64,000 bases of DNA, taken from positions 43,867 to 107,866 of the forward strand of contig JAGQTQ010000048.1 of assembly GCA_020438905.1 (NCBI GenBank), in the 5' to 3' direction. The position numbers were made by a program, and so were the translations under genes. Source of the stretch: Mycobacterium sp. Lineage in GTDB: Bacteria > Actinomycetota > Actinomycetes > Mycobacteriales > Mycobacteriaceae. A model generated the notes under the pieces. It did no database searches. It saw only the letters and a program-made list of their open reading frames with translations, and was not told the DNA's origin. Below, in pieces: positions 45,246 through 53,769 of the stretch. The stretch's first letter is position 1. Each line of letters opens with the position of its first letter.

Positions 45246-46082
45246 TCAGACGGCCTGGAGCCAGCGCTCGGGGATCTCGGTCTGCAGGGTGTCGGTGGAG
45301 GGGCCGGTATAGGCGTCCCAGAGTTCGGACTGGTTGAACCGCACGATGTACATCCACTCCGGCGGGGCGTCCTCGCGATCCCAGGTCTCGTCCTCGGGAG
45401 CCGGGGTCTCGTAGGCGACCTCGGCGATGACCCCCTCGGCGCCGCGACAGTACTCGGGCGTGCGGGTGTAGAACATCGCCGGCAGTTCCCTGACCCGCAC
45501 ACGATCGCCGGCTTTGAAGCGCGCTTCGCCGGCCTGTCCGGCGAAGCGGTCCGGATCACCCTTACCCATCGCCTCGACGATGTGCTTGTTGCGCTTGACC
45601 TTTGACGGGTCACCCACGCACTTGGGCGCGGCTTCGGGGTACTGGCCGCCAAGACCTCCCGCGTAACGCTGCTGCACCTCGGCGAGCCGGTCGGTCAACT
45701 CACCCCAGGTGATGTACTTCTTCTCGATCAGCACGCGTCCGACCGACCACAACCATCGGCTGTAGTACGGCAGACCGAGGTAGATCGCCCGGCCCACATC
45801 GACGTTGCCCAAGCGGCGGCGCTCCTCGGACACCCAGACGCCGCCCCAGCCGAGAACCTCGCAGAGCACGTAGGTCATCAACTCCCACTGCTCTTCCTGT
45901 TTGTTCTCGTACAGGTGCGGGAAGTCCAGTTCGCCGCCGACATCGTGGCTGGTCTTCAGGTAGGCGAGCCAGTGCGCGTGGGTGATCTCGTCGGGGGTGG
46001 GCCACTCGGGCACTTCGGGAAAAATGGTCTTAAGACGCGATACCAGGGCCAACTGCGCCGCGCGCTCACCTGCAGTGCTCAA
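45246..46082 (-). CDS. nitrile hydratase beta-like / fused thiocyanate hydrolase beta-alpha subunit
   Basis: 278 aa from a TTG at 46082 with GGGGGA 6 nt upstream; ATG 46103 is the alternative but has no ribosome binding site. The N-terminal helical part (WPTPDEITHAHWLAYLKT, PYYSRWLWSVGRVLIEKKYITWGEL) and the C-terminal SH3-like barrel (RFKAGDRVRVRELPAMFYTRTPEYCRGAEGVI) match NHase beta. The combined length equals the separate beta plus alpha subunits of thiocyanate hydrolase, so a fused form is proposed. First gene of the operon. Confidence 0.8.
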   Translation of the reverse strand: MSTAGERAAQLALVSRLKTIFPEVPEWPTPDEITHAHWLAYLKTSHDVGGELDFPHLYENKQEEQWELMTYVLCEVLGWGGVWVSEERRRLGNVDVGRAIYLGLPYYSRWLWSVGRVLIEKKYITWGELTDRLAEVQQRYAGGLGGQYPEAAPKCVGDPSKVKRNKHIVEAMGKGDPDRFAGQAGEARFKAGDRVRVRELPAMFYTRTPEYCRGAEGVIAEVAYETPAPEDETWDREDAPPEWMYIVRFNQSELWDAYTGPSTDTLQTEIPERWLQAV

Positions 46083-46117
46083 GGAACATCCCCCTGACTC
46101 CATCGGCAACTGTGGCG

Positions 46118-46146
46118 AACCTAACAGAACAGCCGGATGTTGTCGG
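46118..46146 (-). promoter_or_regulatory. candidate promoter of the nitrile/thiocyanate hydrolase operon
   Basis: Minus strand CCGACA (46146-46141) and TAGGTT (46123-46118) sit 17 bp apart as -35 and -10. Transcription from about 46111 leaves a ~29-nt leader containing GGGGGA before the TTG at 46082, which supports that start over the ATG at 46103. Confidence 0.4.
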
Positions 46147-46171
46147 CCGCTTCGGGACCGCCGCGGTGCCG

Positions 46172-46771
46172 CTACGAGGCGTCGAGGATCTTGATCGCGA
46201 AAACCAAGGTGTCGCCCGGCTCGATGCCGGCGCGCGGCTGCCCATTGGGATAGCCGTCGGCGGAGGTCATGGCCACCGCAACGGTGGACCCGACCTTCTG
46301 ACCGGCGATGGCCTTCTGGAAGCCGGGCACCACCCCGTCGAGCGGGAAGTCGACCGGAGCTCCGCGCTCGTAGCTGCTGTCGAAGACGTGTCCGTCGCGG
46401 CCGTCGACGCCCATGTAGCAGACCGACACCGTCGCAGTGGGGGCCACGACCGGCCCGTCGCCGGCCTTCAGCGTCTTGACCTGTGTCTCGGTGACGCTGA
46501 AGGGTTCGGTGACCTTCACCATGGGAGCGGCGGAGTCGGTGGAGCCCGCGACAGCAACGCTGCCGGTCGCGCCGTCCAGCATCCACTCGGCTGCGGTGTC
46601 TCCCGCCGGCGCGGCAGTGGGGCAGGCGCTGGCCGGTGAAGCGGTCTCGGTGGAGGCTTTCTGCAAGGGTGACTGGCTTACCGATGTGGAGTCCTTATCG
46701 GAGCCGCACGCGGCAAGTGACAGGGCAAGCGAGGCGGCGCAGGCCGCGAGCACGACGCGAGAGTGATTCAC
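46172..46771 (-). CDS. FKBP-type peptidyl-prolyl isomerase lipoprotein
   Basis: 199 aa from a GTG at 46771. Lipobox SLAACG marks membrane anchoring on the outer face. A Ser/Thr/Ala linker precedes the FKBP domain (VDGRDGHVFDSSYERGAPVDFPLDGVVPGFQKAIAGQKVGSTVAVAM, then EPGDTLVFAIKIL). It would assist folding of exported proteins. Other start codons upstream are unlikely because the lipoprotein signal begins right at this GTG. Confidence 0.87.
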   Translation of the reverse strand: MNHSRVVLAACAASLALSLAACGSDKDSTSVSQSPLQKASTETASPASACPTAAPAGDTAAEWMLDGATGSVAVAGSTDSAAPMVKVTEPFSVTETQVKTLKAGDGPVVAPTATVSVCYMGVDGRDGHVFDSSYERGAPVDFPLDGVVPGFQKAIAGQKVGSTVAVAMTSADGYPNGQPRAGIEPGDTLVFAIKILDAS

Positions 46772-46887
46772 GGCGGCCACGCTACATGCCGCTGGCGGCG
46801 GCATCGGGGAGGTTACCGATGAGCTGCGGAAGTGCCATGATGAAGGTCGCGAACCGCGCAGCGGCCCGAACGAGGGAGATGACCGCG

Positions 46888-48723
46888 ATGCACTGGCATT
46901 CCCATCGTCACTTTCACCTGGGCCATCACGTCCATTTGGGTTTCCACCATCCGCGGCCTGCAGGCGTCTACGTCGGCAGAGTCGGGGCGCTAGGCGTTGC
47001 ACTGGGGATAGGGACGGCGATGGCCACGGGGTTCTGCGGAGCCTGTATCGCCTCGGCCGACGCCGGGGACTCGGGCACCTCATCGGCGGGGGCCCCGCGC
47101 ACATCCACCTCGCAGTCGGTCAGCGCCGGGCCCCGAAGGCCGTCGCGGACGGCGGCCCCGACAAGCCTGAGCGGTGTCGGCAACGTTCCGCGGGCAGCCT
47201 CGGCGGCGGAGCCGAAGGCCGCTGAGACTCGGCGCTCGGCGCCGGCGGCGATCGCCCGCGCGAGCACTGTCCTCGTCGATCTTCCCGAGACACCCGTCGT
47301 GCCTCCCGCGGCATTGCTTGCCGCGCCGCCACCGTCCGCCGCGACCATGGAGCGAGCACAATCCGGCACAGCGGTGCCGGCGCCGGGCATGGCAGGGTCC
47401 GCGGCCCCGACGATGACCGTCGCGCAGGCCGCCGCTACAGCCACGATCCTGCCGGGTCCCGCCGCCGGCGTGTTCCAGCAGAAGCGGGTCAACAATTTCG
47501 CCGCGTCGCTGTCCGAGGCCCTTTCAGGCAACACATCCGGGGTGGCCGCCGATGCCGCCGTGGCCCTGATGGCGGGGGCTGCCCGTCGCGAAACCGATTC
47601 CACGACCCGGGTTCCCCGTGGAGCGGCCGCCCGAGCGGCCACCACCACCGGTGCCACCACGACGGGGACTACCGCCGCCGAGTTCGAGTCGATGAGTCTC
47701 ACGCCGTCGAACGCCGGCCGGGCCGTCCTCGACCGCAACGCCTCGGGTGGATACGCACTCGCCCTGACCGGCAGCGCAACGGTATCCGCAACAGTGATCT
47801 TGACGGATTCGACGGCACTGACCATCCGGGCCAAGGCCGGTTCAGGTGCCCCCGATATGACTCTGTCGATCGACGGGGTGCCGATCACGACGGTGGTCGT
47901 CAGTTCGACGAACTGGTCGGACTACACGATCACCGGCGTCATCTCGTCCGGTTCCCACCTGCTCGCCGTCTCATCGTCCAACGCCACATCCGCTGGCGCC
48001 CTGTACCTCGACAAGCTCACCGTATCGTCGGGGCCCGTCATCGAGGAATTCCTCGGCAAGTCCAAGTCGGCCCCCAACAGCGCTGTCTGGACGACGAAAA
48101 CCGGCTCAGGCTGGGACCCCGGTATCGAGACCTACAAACCCAGTAACGCCTACCTCGACGGTAAGGGACACCTTGTCATCAAGGCGGATAAGACCCGGAG
48201 CGGCTACACCTCCGGGTGGGTGGAGTCGAAGAACAAGATGAGCTACGGCTACGGCACCATCACCGCGCGGATCAAAGTGCCTCAGGGACAAGGACTCTGG
48301 CCTGCTTTCTGGCTCAAGGGAGCCGACGAGGACACCACGGCGTGGCCGCGGTCCGGCGAGATCGACGTTCTGGAACTGCCCAGCACGACCACCACCCTCT
48401 ACTCCACTCTGCACGGCCCCATTGCGGGCAGCACCAGAACACAGCAGGCCCAGATCATCTCGAATCTGCCCGATCTGTCCGCCGATTACCACGACTACTG
48501 GGTCCGACACCTCAAGGACGAGATCACCTTCGGCGTCGACGATCAGACGCTGGGGACCCTGACGCCGGACTCCCTGGATCCAGGGGAAACGTGGGTGTAC
48601 AACCGGCCGATGCAGGTCATCCTGAATCTCGCCGTGGGCGGTCCGTGGGCGGGAGCGCCGGACGGTTCCACCAAGTTTCCGGCGTTGATGCTGGTGGACT
48701 CGGTGCGCTGGGATCCGGCCTGA
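46888..48723 (+). CDS. secreted GH16 endo-glucanase with His-rich N-terminus and carbohydrate-binding module
   Basis: 611 aa from ATG 46888 (GAGGGAG about 9 nt upstream; ATG 46879 possible). Residues 1-21 contain ten histidines, before a signal segment ending ACIASA. About 200 residues of Ala/Pro/Thr-rich linker follow, then a beta-sandwich CBM-like domain (about 264-383), then the GH16 catalytic domain with GEIDVLE, the catalytic glutamates being Glu491 and Glu496. GH16 enzymes cut beta-1,3/1,4-glucans or galactans. The terminal region LNLAVGGPWAG is the usual GH16 end. It converges with a second GH16 gene. Confidence 0.85.
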   Translation: MHWHSHRHFHLGHHVHLGFHHPRPAGVYVGRVGALGVALGIGTAMATGFCGACIASADAGDSGTSSAGAPRTSTSQSVSAGPRRPSRTAAPTSLSGVGNVPRAASAAEPKAAETRRSAPAAIARASTVLVDLPETPVVPPAALLAAPPPSAATMERAQSGTAVPAPGMAGSAAPTMTVAQAAATATILPGPAAGVFQQKRVNNFAASLSEALSGNTSGVAADAAVALMAGAARRETDSTTRVPRGAAARAATTTGATTTGTTAAEFESMSLTPSNAGRAVLDRNASGGYALALTGSATVSATVILTDSTALTIRAKAGSGAPDMTLSIDGVPITTVVVSSTNWSDYTITGVISSGSHLLAVSSSNATSAGALYLDKLTVSSGPVIEEFLGKSKSAPNSAVWTTKTGSGWDPGIETYKPSNAYLDGKGHLVIKADKTRSGYTSGWVESKNKMSYGYGTITARIKVPQGQGLWPAFWLKGADEDTTAWPRSGEIDVLELPSTTTTLYSTLHGPIAGSTRTQQAQIISNLPDLSADYHDYWVRHLKDEITFGVDDQTLGTLTPDSLDPGETWVYNRPMQVILNLAVGGPWAGAPDGSTKFPALMLVDSVRWDPA

Positions 48724-48727
48724 CGGC

Positions 48728-51694
48728 TCAACCCGGGTACTGATCCGGTGAGGCGTAGAAGCCGTTGGGCCAGGTTTCGGGTTCATAGGTGTCGGCCGGC
48801 GCGTAGGTCGGCGTGATGCGGACCCAATCGATGTCCAACGACGTCGTGTCGAAGTCGGGATTGCCCGCCCAGCCGACCTGATCGCGGTATCCGGACGCAG
48901 GGAACCAGATTCCGATCCAGAAGCGCGACGCGCGGTGCGGAACATTGTCCTGGCCGAACGGTTCGCCGGTGTAGCGCGCCACCTCGACGCCGTCGATGGA
49001 CCAGGCGACGTACGGGGCGACGCCGTCGCCGCCGGCCCACCAGTCGTAGGCGTAGGTGTGAAACTCACCGTCGGCAACCAACTCGCCGATATCGGGCCGA
49101 AGGGATACGTTGCCGCCCTCGCCGCCGAACTCGCCGCCCCAGGTGTTGGCTCGCGCATGGTCGAAAGTGACCGGGTCGTTCGGCGACCCGTCGTCGCGGG
49201 CGGTGGGGAACTCCCAGTCGATCTCGGAATTCCTGATCCGGTTGGCCTCGGTCCAGTACTCCGGCTGGGTGGGGGAGTACTCGATGTAGTGGAAGCTCCA
49301 GAAGGCAGTCGCCGCGCCGAGCACCTGCGGCACCCGTGCGCGGACCTCGTAGCGTCCCGATGCGTAGTAGTCGCGGGTGACGATCACGGCACCGACCCGG
49401 GTGGTGCGTCCCCCGTGGCCGAGGACGTCTCCGGTGTAGTCATCGCCATGCGCGCTGAGGTGCACGACCCCGTCGGCGACCGCGACGTTGGCGGGGACCA
49501 CGCCGCCGTTGTCCCCGCCCCAGGCCTTGTCGGCGATGAGCCACCGCTGCGGGTCGATCCCGTTGTCGAAGTCGTCGAAGAGTTCAGGCTGTGGACTGGG
49601 GTAGGGGTTGGGGGTATCCAGCCATTCGTCTCCGTTGGCACGAATGGTGATGTCATCGACGTAGAGGGCGTTGCCGTCGCCCTTCCAGTTCTCCGCGACC
49701 ACCTTGACCGGAGTCCAGGAATCCGTTGTGGTGAAAGCGATTTCGACCGGCTGCCAGGTGGTGTCGGTGATGAGCTGCCACGCGGTCAGCGATCCGTCCG
49801 GGCTGGATACCGTGAGGGTGGCGTCGCCGGCGTCGACGCGGGCGCGGGCGGTCAGCACGTACTCGCGGCCAGGCGCCAGAAGCATCGGCAGATCTTGAGC
49901 GATACGACCGGTTTGGTCCGGGGTCGAGGCGATGCGGATCGTGCCGTCGGACTGCCGCACGGCCTGGTCGAGCACCCAGCTGCCGGCATCGGCGTCGAAA
50001 TCCCCGTTGGCGACGAGGTTTTCACCGATGCCGGGCAGTGTCACCAGCGGCGGGGGCGAGGCGCCGGGGGTGGTCGGGTCCACCGCCGGCGGATCGAGAC
50101 TGCCTTCGACGAACACGATGTCGGTGACGTGCACAACGCCCGCCGGCGAATTACGGCCGGCGGCGACGAAGACCGTGACCGCCGTCGAGTCGGCACCGGT
50201 GTAGACGGTGAGCCGCTGTTCGGTCGGCGAGGCCGATTGCGCGGATCCGGTCTTGTCGAGTTGAGGACCGTCGACGACGCCCCAGACCCCCCACACATCG
50301 CTGGGCTCCGTACCGGTCGTGCTCATGGTCACCGACAGGGTGTAGAGCGTCTGCGGTTTGAGACCGGTTATCCGTTGGGTGATACGCGCGTCGTCGGTCG
50401 CTGTCGCCGAGAGGGCGACACCGTCATCGGCGACCGAGACGGCTCCGGAGGCGGACCATGAGCTCAGTCCATCGGCGAACGTCGGGTTCTGCAACAGGTT
50501 TGCGCCGGCCGGATCGGGCTCGGGTTGCGGATCGGGATCTGGTGCCTGAGCGACCGCGATGGTGACCAACGTGGCGGAGCTGACGGCGATACCGTCGGAG
50601 ACGGTGTAGGTGAAACCGTCGGTGCCGCTGAAGTTCTGCTCCGGGGTGTAGGTGAACCCGCCATCCCGGTCGAGAGTGACGGTGCCGTGGGTCGCGTTGG
50701 CCTCCAGCGAGGCGGTCAACGGATCTGCGTCGGGATCGGTGTCATTGGCCAGCAGGTTGCCCGTCACCGGGACACCCTCGCTGGTGGTGAATGCGTCGGC
50801 GACAGCGGTGGGCCGGCGATTGATTCCGGCCACCGATGCGGTGACCATGACCACCAGGCTGTCCGGACCGCTCAGTCCGATGAGTTGGGCAAGGGTGTGG
50901 AGCAGTGTCTGGACGACCCCGGCCGGACCGGAAAGCCGGTAGGCGCTTCCGGCGTCGATGGTGACGCTGAACTGATCGGTGCCGCCCGCCCGGGCGAACT
51001 CAGGGTCTGGTGCGTACGTGTACCCACCACCGGAGTCGATCACGACCGTGCCGTGCGCCGGTTGGTCGGTGAGCTCGTAGCTCAGCAGGGCATCGATCGG
51101 TCCGGCCTGGAGATCGCCGGTGACGACGCCATCGGCCGATTGGCCGGTCGTCTGGACCGGGCTCGCGGTGGGCTGTTTGCCGAAGAGCGTGTAGCGGATG
51201 ACCTCACCGAACGGCGGGGGACCGGCTGCGGTCGAGGCGGAACCCGCCGTGGCTCGAACTGGCGCGATCACCTCGCTGACACCACCCGCTGTGGTCACCG
51301 CGGCGGCCGGTGCGGCTCCGATGTCCCGAATCCAGCCGTCGCCGGGGGCGGATCCCCGCGGCACTCCCGCCCTCCTGGGGGTCGGCGCCGAAGGCCCGGG
51401 GAGTCCAAGGTCCATGACCGGAGTTTTCGGCGCAGCGTTCGGGACGCCGACCACGACGTTTCCACGAATCCGATGCGGTCCGCGGTAGTGGTTGACATCG
51501 GCCGATGCCCCCGCGGAATGGCCGCGTACCGATGTTGCCGGCGCCCGACCGGGCAGCGAACTGCCGACACTTGACGGACCCGTGTCAGACGGGTCGGAAA
51601 GGTCTGCGGAAGCAACTCCGGAAGCCCACGAAAAACCCGCCCCGAGCGCAAACGCCAGCGCCCCGATTCGGCCGATATGACGGGCCGCAGACAC
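48728..51694 (-). CDS. large secreted GH16 protein with cadherin-like and carbohydrate-binding domains
   Basis: 988 aa from a GTG at 51694. Signal peptide (IGALAFALGAGFSWASGVASA), a low-complexity linker, two tandem-95/cadherin-like repeats (one reads LLANDTDPDADPLTASLE, then HGTVTLDRDGGFTYTP), two CBM4/9-like domains (ANLLQNPTFADGLSSW and ENLVANGDFDADAGSW) and a C-terminal GH16 domain with SEIDWEFP (Glu824, Asp826, Glu828). The GH16 part resembles beta-porphyranase/agarase- or lichenase-type folds; exact substrate uncertain. It ends 4 nt from the neighbouring GH16 gene. Confidence 0.85.
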   Translation of the reverse strand: MSAARHIGRIGALAFALGAGFSWASGVASADLSDPSDTGPSSVGSSLPGRAPATSVRGHSAGASADVNHYRGPHRIRGNVVVGVPNAAPKTPVMDLGLPGPSAPTPRRAGVPRGSAPGDGWIRDIGAAPAAAVTTAGGVSEVIAPVRATAGSASTAAGPPPFGEVIRYTLFGKQPTASPVQTTGQSADGVVTGDLQAGPIDALLSYELTDQPAHGTVVIDSGGGYTYAPDPEFARAGGTDQFSVTIDAGSAYRLSGPAGVVQTLLHTLAQLIGLSGPDSLVVMVTASVAGINRRPTAVADAFTTSEGVPVTGNLLANDTDPDADPLTASLEANATHGTVTLDRDGGFTYTPEQNFSGTDGFTYTVSDGIAVSSATLVTIAVAQAPDPDPQPEPDPAGANLLQNPTFADGLSSWSASGAVSVADDGVALSATATDDARITQRITGLKPQTLYTLSVTMSTTGTEPSDVWGVWGVVDGPQLDKTGSAQSASPTEQRLTVYTGADSTAVTVFVAAGRNSPAGVVHVTDIVFVEGSLDPPAVDPTTPGASPPPLVTLPGIGENLVANGDFDADAGSWVLDQAVRQSDGTIRIASTPDQTGRIAQDLPMLLAPGREYVLTARARVDAGDATLTVSSPDGSLTAWQLITDTTWQPVEIAFTTTDSWTPVKVVAENWKGDGNALYVDDITIRANGDEWLDTPNPYPSPQPELFDDFDNGIDPQRWLIADKAWGGDNGGVVPANVAVADGVVHLSAHGDDYTGDVLGHGGRTTRVGAVIVTRDYYASGRYEVRARVPQVLGAATAFWSFHYIEYSPTQPEYWTEANRIRNSEIDWEFPTARDDGSPNDPVTFDHARANTWGGEFGGEGGNVSLRPDIGELVADGEFHTYAYDWWAGGDGVAPYVAWSIDGVEVARYTGEPFGQDNVPHRASRFWIGIWFPASGYRDQVGWAGNPDFDTTSLDIDWVRITPTYAPADTYEPETWPNGFYASPDQYPG

Positions 51695-51847
51695 CCAACC
51701 ACCCCCGGGAACCCGTTCGGATCGCCGACGCGACCAGCGGTAAGTCGCCAGGCTAACACGAACAGTGACCGGGGTCACACTACGGCGCTGAATGGCGGGC
51801 TCGCTCGATGCCAGCCGGTGATGGACGGTGATCAGAACGCGCAAGCC

Positions 51848-51870
51848 TATAGTGATGTACGTTGTGATGT
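51848..51870 (+). promoter_or_regulatory. vapB promoter with direct-repeat operator
   Basis: TATAGT (51848-51853) is a good -10; GTGATGT is repeated at 51852-51858 and 51864-51870, a 12-bp period, right up to the ATG. Antitoxin binding here would block transcription, the usual autoregulation of type II modules. Confidence 0.55.
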
Positions 51871-52137
51871 ATGCGGCGCACCAATATCTACCTGGACGAG
51901 AAACAAACGGCCAGCCTCGACAGGTTGGCCGATCAGCAGGGCGTGTCCCGCGCTGAGCTCATTCGCCAACTATTGGATCGCGCCCTGAACGACGCCGATG
52001 ACAGCCTTACTGCCGACTTACGGGGGATCGAGGATTCATTCGGGATTCTGCGCAACGTTCACGATGTAGACGAACCCGACCGTCGGCCGGGAACCCGCGA
52101 GGAGCACCTCGAGCGGATGTGGCGCGGTACGTCGTGA
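51871..52137 (+). CDS. vapB: VapB-type ribbon-helix-helix antitoxin
   Basis: 88 aa. The N-terminal RHH DNA-binding fold is RRTNIYLDEKQTASLDRLADQQGVSRAELIRQLLDRAL; the acidic tail (ADDSLTADL, DVDEPDRRPG) would wrap the toxin. It neutralises the PIN-domain toxin whose start codon overlaps its stop. Which numbered VapB this equals is not decided. Confidence 0.88.
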   Translation: MRRTNIYLDEKQTASLDRLADQQGVSRAELIRQLLDRALNDADDSLTADLRGIEDSFGILRNVHDVDEPDRRPGTREEHLERMWRGTS

Positions 52138-52523
52138 TTCTGATCGACTCCGACATCCTCATTGCCCACCTCCGCGGGGTAGCGGCGGCGCGCGATTGGC
52201 TCCTCGACTCCCGGCGAGACGGTCCGTTGGCGATCAGCGTGGTGTCGATCAGCGAACTGGTGGGCGGAATGCGCAGCACACAGCGGCGCGAGGTGTGGCA
52301 ATTGCTCGCATCTATTCGGGCCGAACCGGTCACCGAGATCATCGCGCGACGGGCCGGCGACTTCATGCGCCAGTACGGGCGGAGCCATTCCGGTATCGGC
52401 CTGGGTGACTACCTGGTCGCTGCGACCGCGGACGTCAAGGGCTACGAACCGGCCACGCTGAACGTGGAGCATTTCCCGATGTTCAAGAACTTGTTGCCGC
52501 CGTTCAACACCCGAACGAACTGA
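52134..52523 (+). CDS. vapC: VapC-type PIN-domain ribonuclease toxin
   Basis: 129 aa from a GTG at 52134 that overlaps the vapB stop (GTGA); GTG 52119 is a weaker alternative. The acidic PIN residues are Asp in LIDSDILI, Glu in SISELVGG and Asp in IGLGDYLVAAT. VapC toxins cut tRNA or rRNA; the target here is unknown. Confidence 0.9.
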   Translation: MILIDSDILIAHLRGVAAARDWLLDSRRDGPLAISVVSISELVGGMRSTQRREVWQLLASIRAEPVTEIIARRAGDFMRQYGRSHSGIGLGDYLVAATADVKGYEPATLNVEHFPMFKNLLPPFNTRTN

Positions 52524-52597
52524 AGCGCACCCGAGCGATCCGCGATAGTCGATTCCGTCCCGTTCGCCGCCGCCCGCACCGTGGAGGGGAGGGGAGG

Positions 52598-52831
52598 CTA
52601 GAGCTGACCCAGCGGCCGGCACACGTTGGACAACGGGTTCCAGTACTCACCGGGCCCGCAATCCTCCGCCGGACGCGGCGTCTGGCAGGTGTTGGTGATC
52701 GGATCCCAGAATTGACCGTCGACGCAATTCAGCGGCTCTGCCGAGCCGACACCGGTGCCGAACAGCGACATGACAGTGATGGGGGCGGCCGCCAGCACGG
52801 CGATGGTCGAACGACGCAAGAGATTTCGCAT
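52598..52831 (-). CDS. small secreted protein with two chitin-binding-like cysteine motifs
   Basis: 77 aa from ATG 52831. Signal peptide of about 32 residues ending VGSA. The mature peptide has two copies of a C-x2-G-x-(F/Y)-W-x-P-x2-N-x-C motif (NCVDGQFWDPITNTC and DCGPGEYWNPLSNVC). Such motifs resemble invertebrate/phage chitin-binding fingers. It is the only non-toxin-antitoxin gene between the first two modules and runs against them. Function unknown. Confidence 0.72.
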   Translation of the reverse strand: MRNLLRRSTIAVLAAAPITVMSLFGTGVGSAEPLNCVDGQFWDPITNTCQTPRPAEDCGPGEYWNPLSNVCRPLGQL

Positions 52832-52892
52832 GAACTGATTCTGCCAGGGGACCGTGGAGCAGTATTGCGATACCAAGGCGGGGGCGGCAATC

Positions 52893-52930
52893 GTCTTACA
52901 AATCGTCTGTCTTACAAATCGTCGTACGCT
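52893..52930 (+). promoter_or_regulatory. mazE promoter/operator with 15-bp direct repeats
   Basis: GTCTTACAAATCGTC occurs at 52893-52907 and 52909-52923, a 16-bp period, and TACGCT at 52925-52930 is a -10 placed 6 nt before the ATG at 52937 (leaderless). The repeat is a natural antitoxin-binding site. Confidence 0.55.
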
Positions 52931-52936
52931 GTTGTC

Positions 52937-53170
52937 ATGGGTGACACGATTACGTTCCGGCCAGACGAAGACACCGCGAAGGCTCTGGAGGTCTTGACCA
53001 AGGACGGTACGGCCGTGTCCGCAGCCGTACGATCCGCCCTCATCGAAGCCGCACGGCGGAAGGCCGGCGCGGCAATTCGCGCCGAGGCGGAAAGCCTTGC
53101 CGCAGACGAGTCCGACCGCGCTGAGGCCATGCAGGTGCTGCGCGATATGGAGACACTGCGTGCGTGGTGA
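52937..53170 (+). CDS. MazE-like antitoxin
   Basis: 77 aa. An N-terminal RHH-like DNA-binding part (TITFRPDEDTAKALEVLTKDGTAVSAAVRSALIEAAR) is followed by an Ala/Glu/Asp-rich helix ending EAMQVLRDMETLRAW that would contact the toxin. Paired with the MazF-like protein whose GTG lies 11 nt before its stop. The longer open frame beginning at 52712 is not supported. Confidence 0.85.
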   Translation: MGDTITFRPDEDTAKALEVLTKDGTAVSAAVRSALIEAARRKAGAAIRAEAESLAADESDRAEAMQVLRDMETLRAW

Positions 53171-53471
53171 GGTCTTTCGGTTGCGGGCCCCGCGGGGGAG
53201 CCACGGTCACGAGCAGTCGGGTTCCCGATATGCCGTGGTCGTGCAGTCGGATCAACTTCCACTGTCGACCTGGATGGTTGCGCCGACATCCACGTCGGCC
53301 CGTGCCGCCAGCTTCCGGCCCGAGGTGGAGATCGGCGGCGTGACAACACGGGTGCTTGCCGAGCAAACCGCCGCGGTCGACCCGAGCCGGCTCGGCGAGA
53401 GTGTCGGGTTCCTGAGCTTCGCCGAACTGCGCCGCGTTGACGCGGCTTTACGCATCGTCCTCGATCTCTAA
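53160..53471 (+). CDS. MazF/PemK-family endoribonuclease toxin
   Basis: 103 aa from GTG 53160. RGEVFRLRAPRGSHGHEQSGSRYAVVVQSD is the MazF N-terminal strand-loop (the QxGxRP-type motif reads QSGSRYAVV), followed by WMVAPTSTSA, RVLAEQTAAVDPSRLG and a C-terminal helix VDAALRIVLDL. MazF enzymes cut specific RNA sequences; sequence preference cannot be read. Confidence 0.87.
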   Translation: MRGEVFRLRAPRGSHGHEQSGSRYAVVVQSDQLPLSTWMVAPTSTSARAASFRPEVEIGGVTTRVLAEQTAAVDPSRLGESVGFLSFAELRRVDAALRIVLDL

Positions 53472-53535
53472 AGGCCGCCGCACCGGCACGGGAACAATCG
53501 GCAAGCGATGTCTACAGTTCGTCTACGCCGGTTAA

Positions 53536-53769
53536 ATGGCAGCGGAAACCACAACCGTCCGAGTTCGACGTGCCGATTCTGAGCGGCTGCAATCACTGGC
53601 CAAGGCTCGCCAGATCGCCGTCGTCGACGTCGTGCACGCAGCCATCGACGCCCTGGAGCGGCAGGAGTTCCTGCGGGGGCTCAACGGGGACTACCAGCGC
53701 CTGCGCAGCGATCCCGAACTTTGGGAGCAATACCTCGCCGAGCGTCACGAGTGGGACGCGCTGGCTTGA
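53536..53769 (+). CDS. MazE-like antitoxin
   Basis: 77 aa. RHH-type N-terminus TTTVRVRRADSERLQSLAKARQIAVVDVVHAAIDALERQ and an acidic/aromatic C-terminal tail (PELWEQYLAERHEWDALA) of the sort that occupies the MazF active groove. A 12-bp-period repeat of GTCTAC lies just upstream (53513-53530) as possible operator. The stop is shared with the toxin start (TTGA). Confidence 0.83.
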   Translation: MAAETTTVRVRRADSERLQSLAKARQIAVVDVVHAAIDALERQEFLRGLNGDYQRLRSDPELWEQYLAERHEWDALA

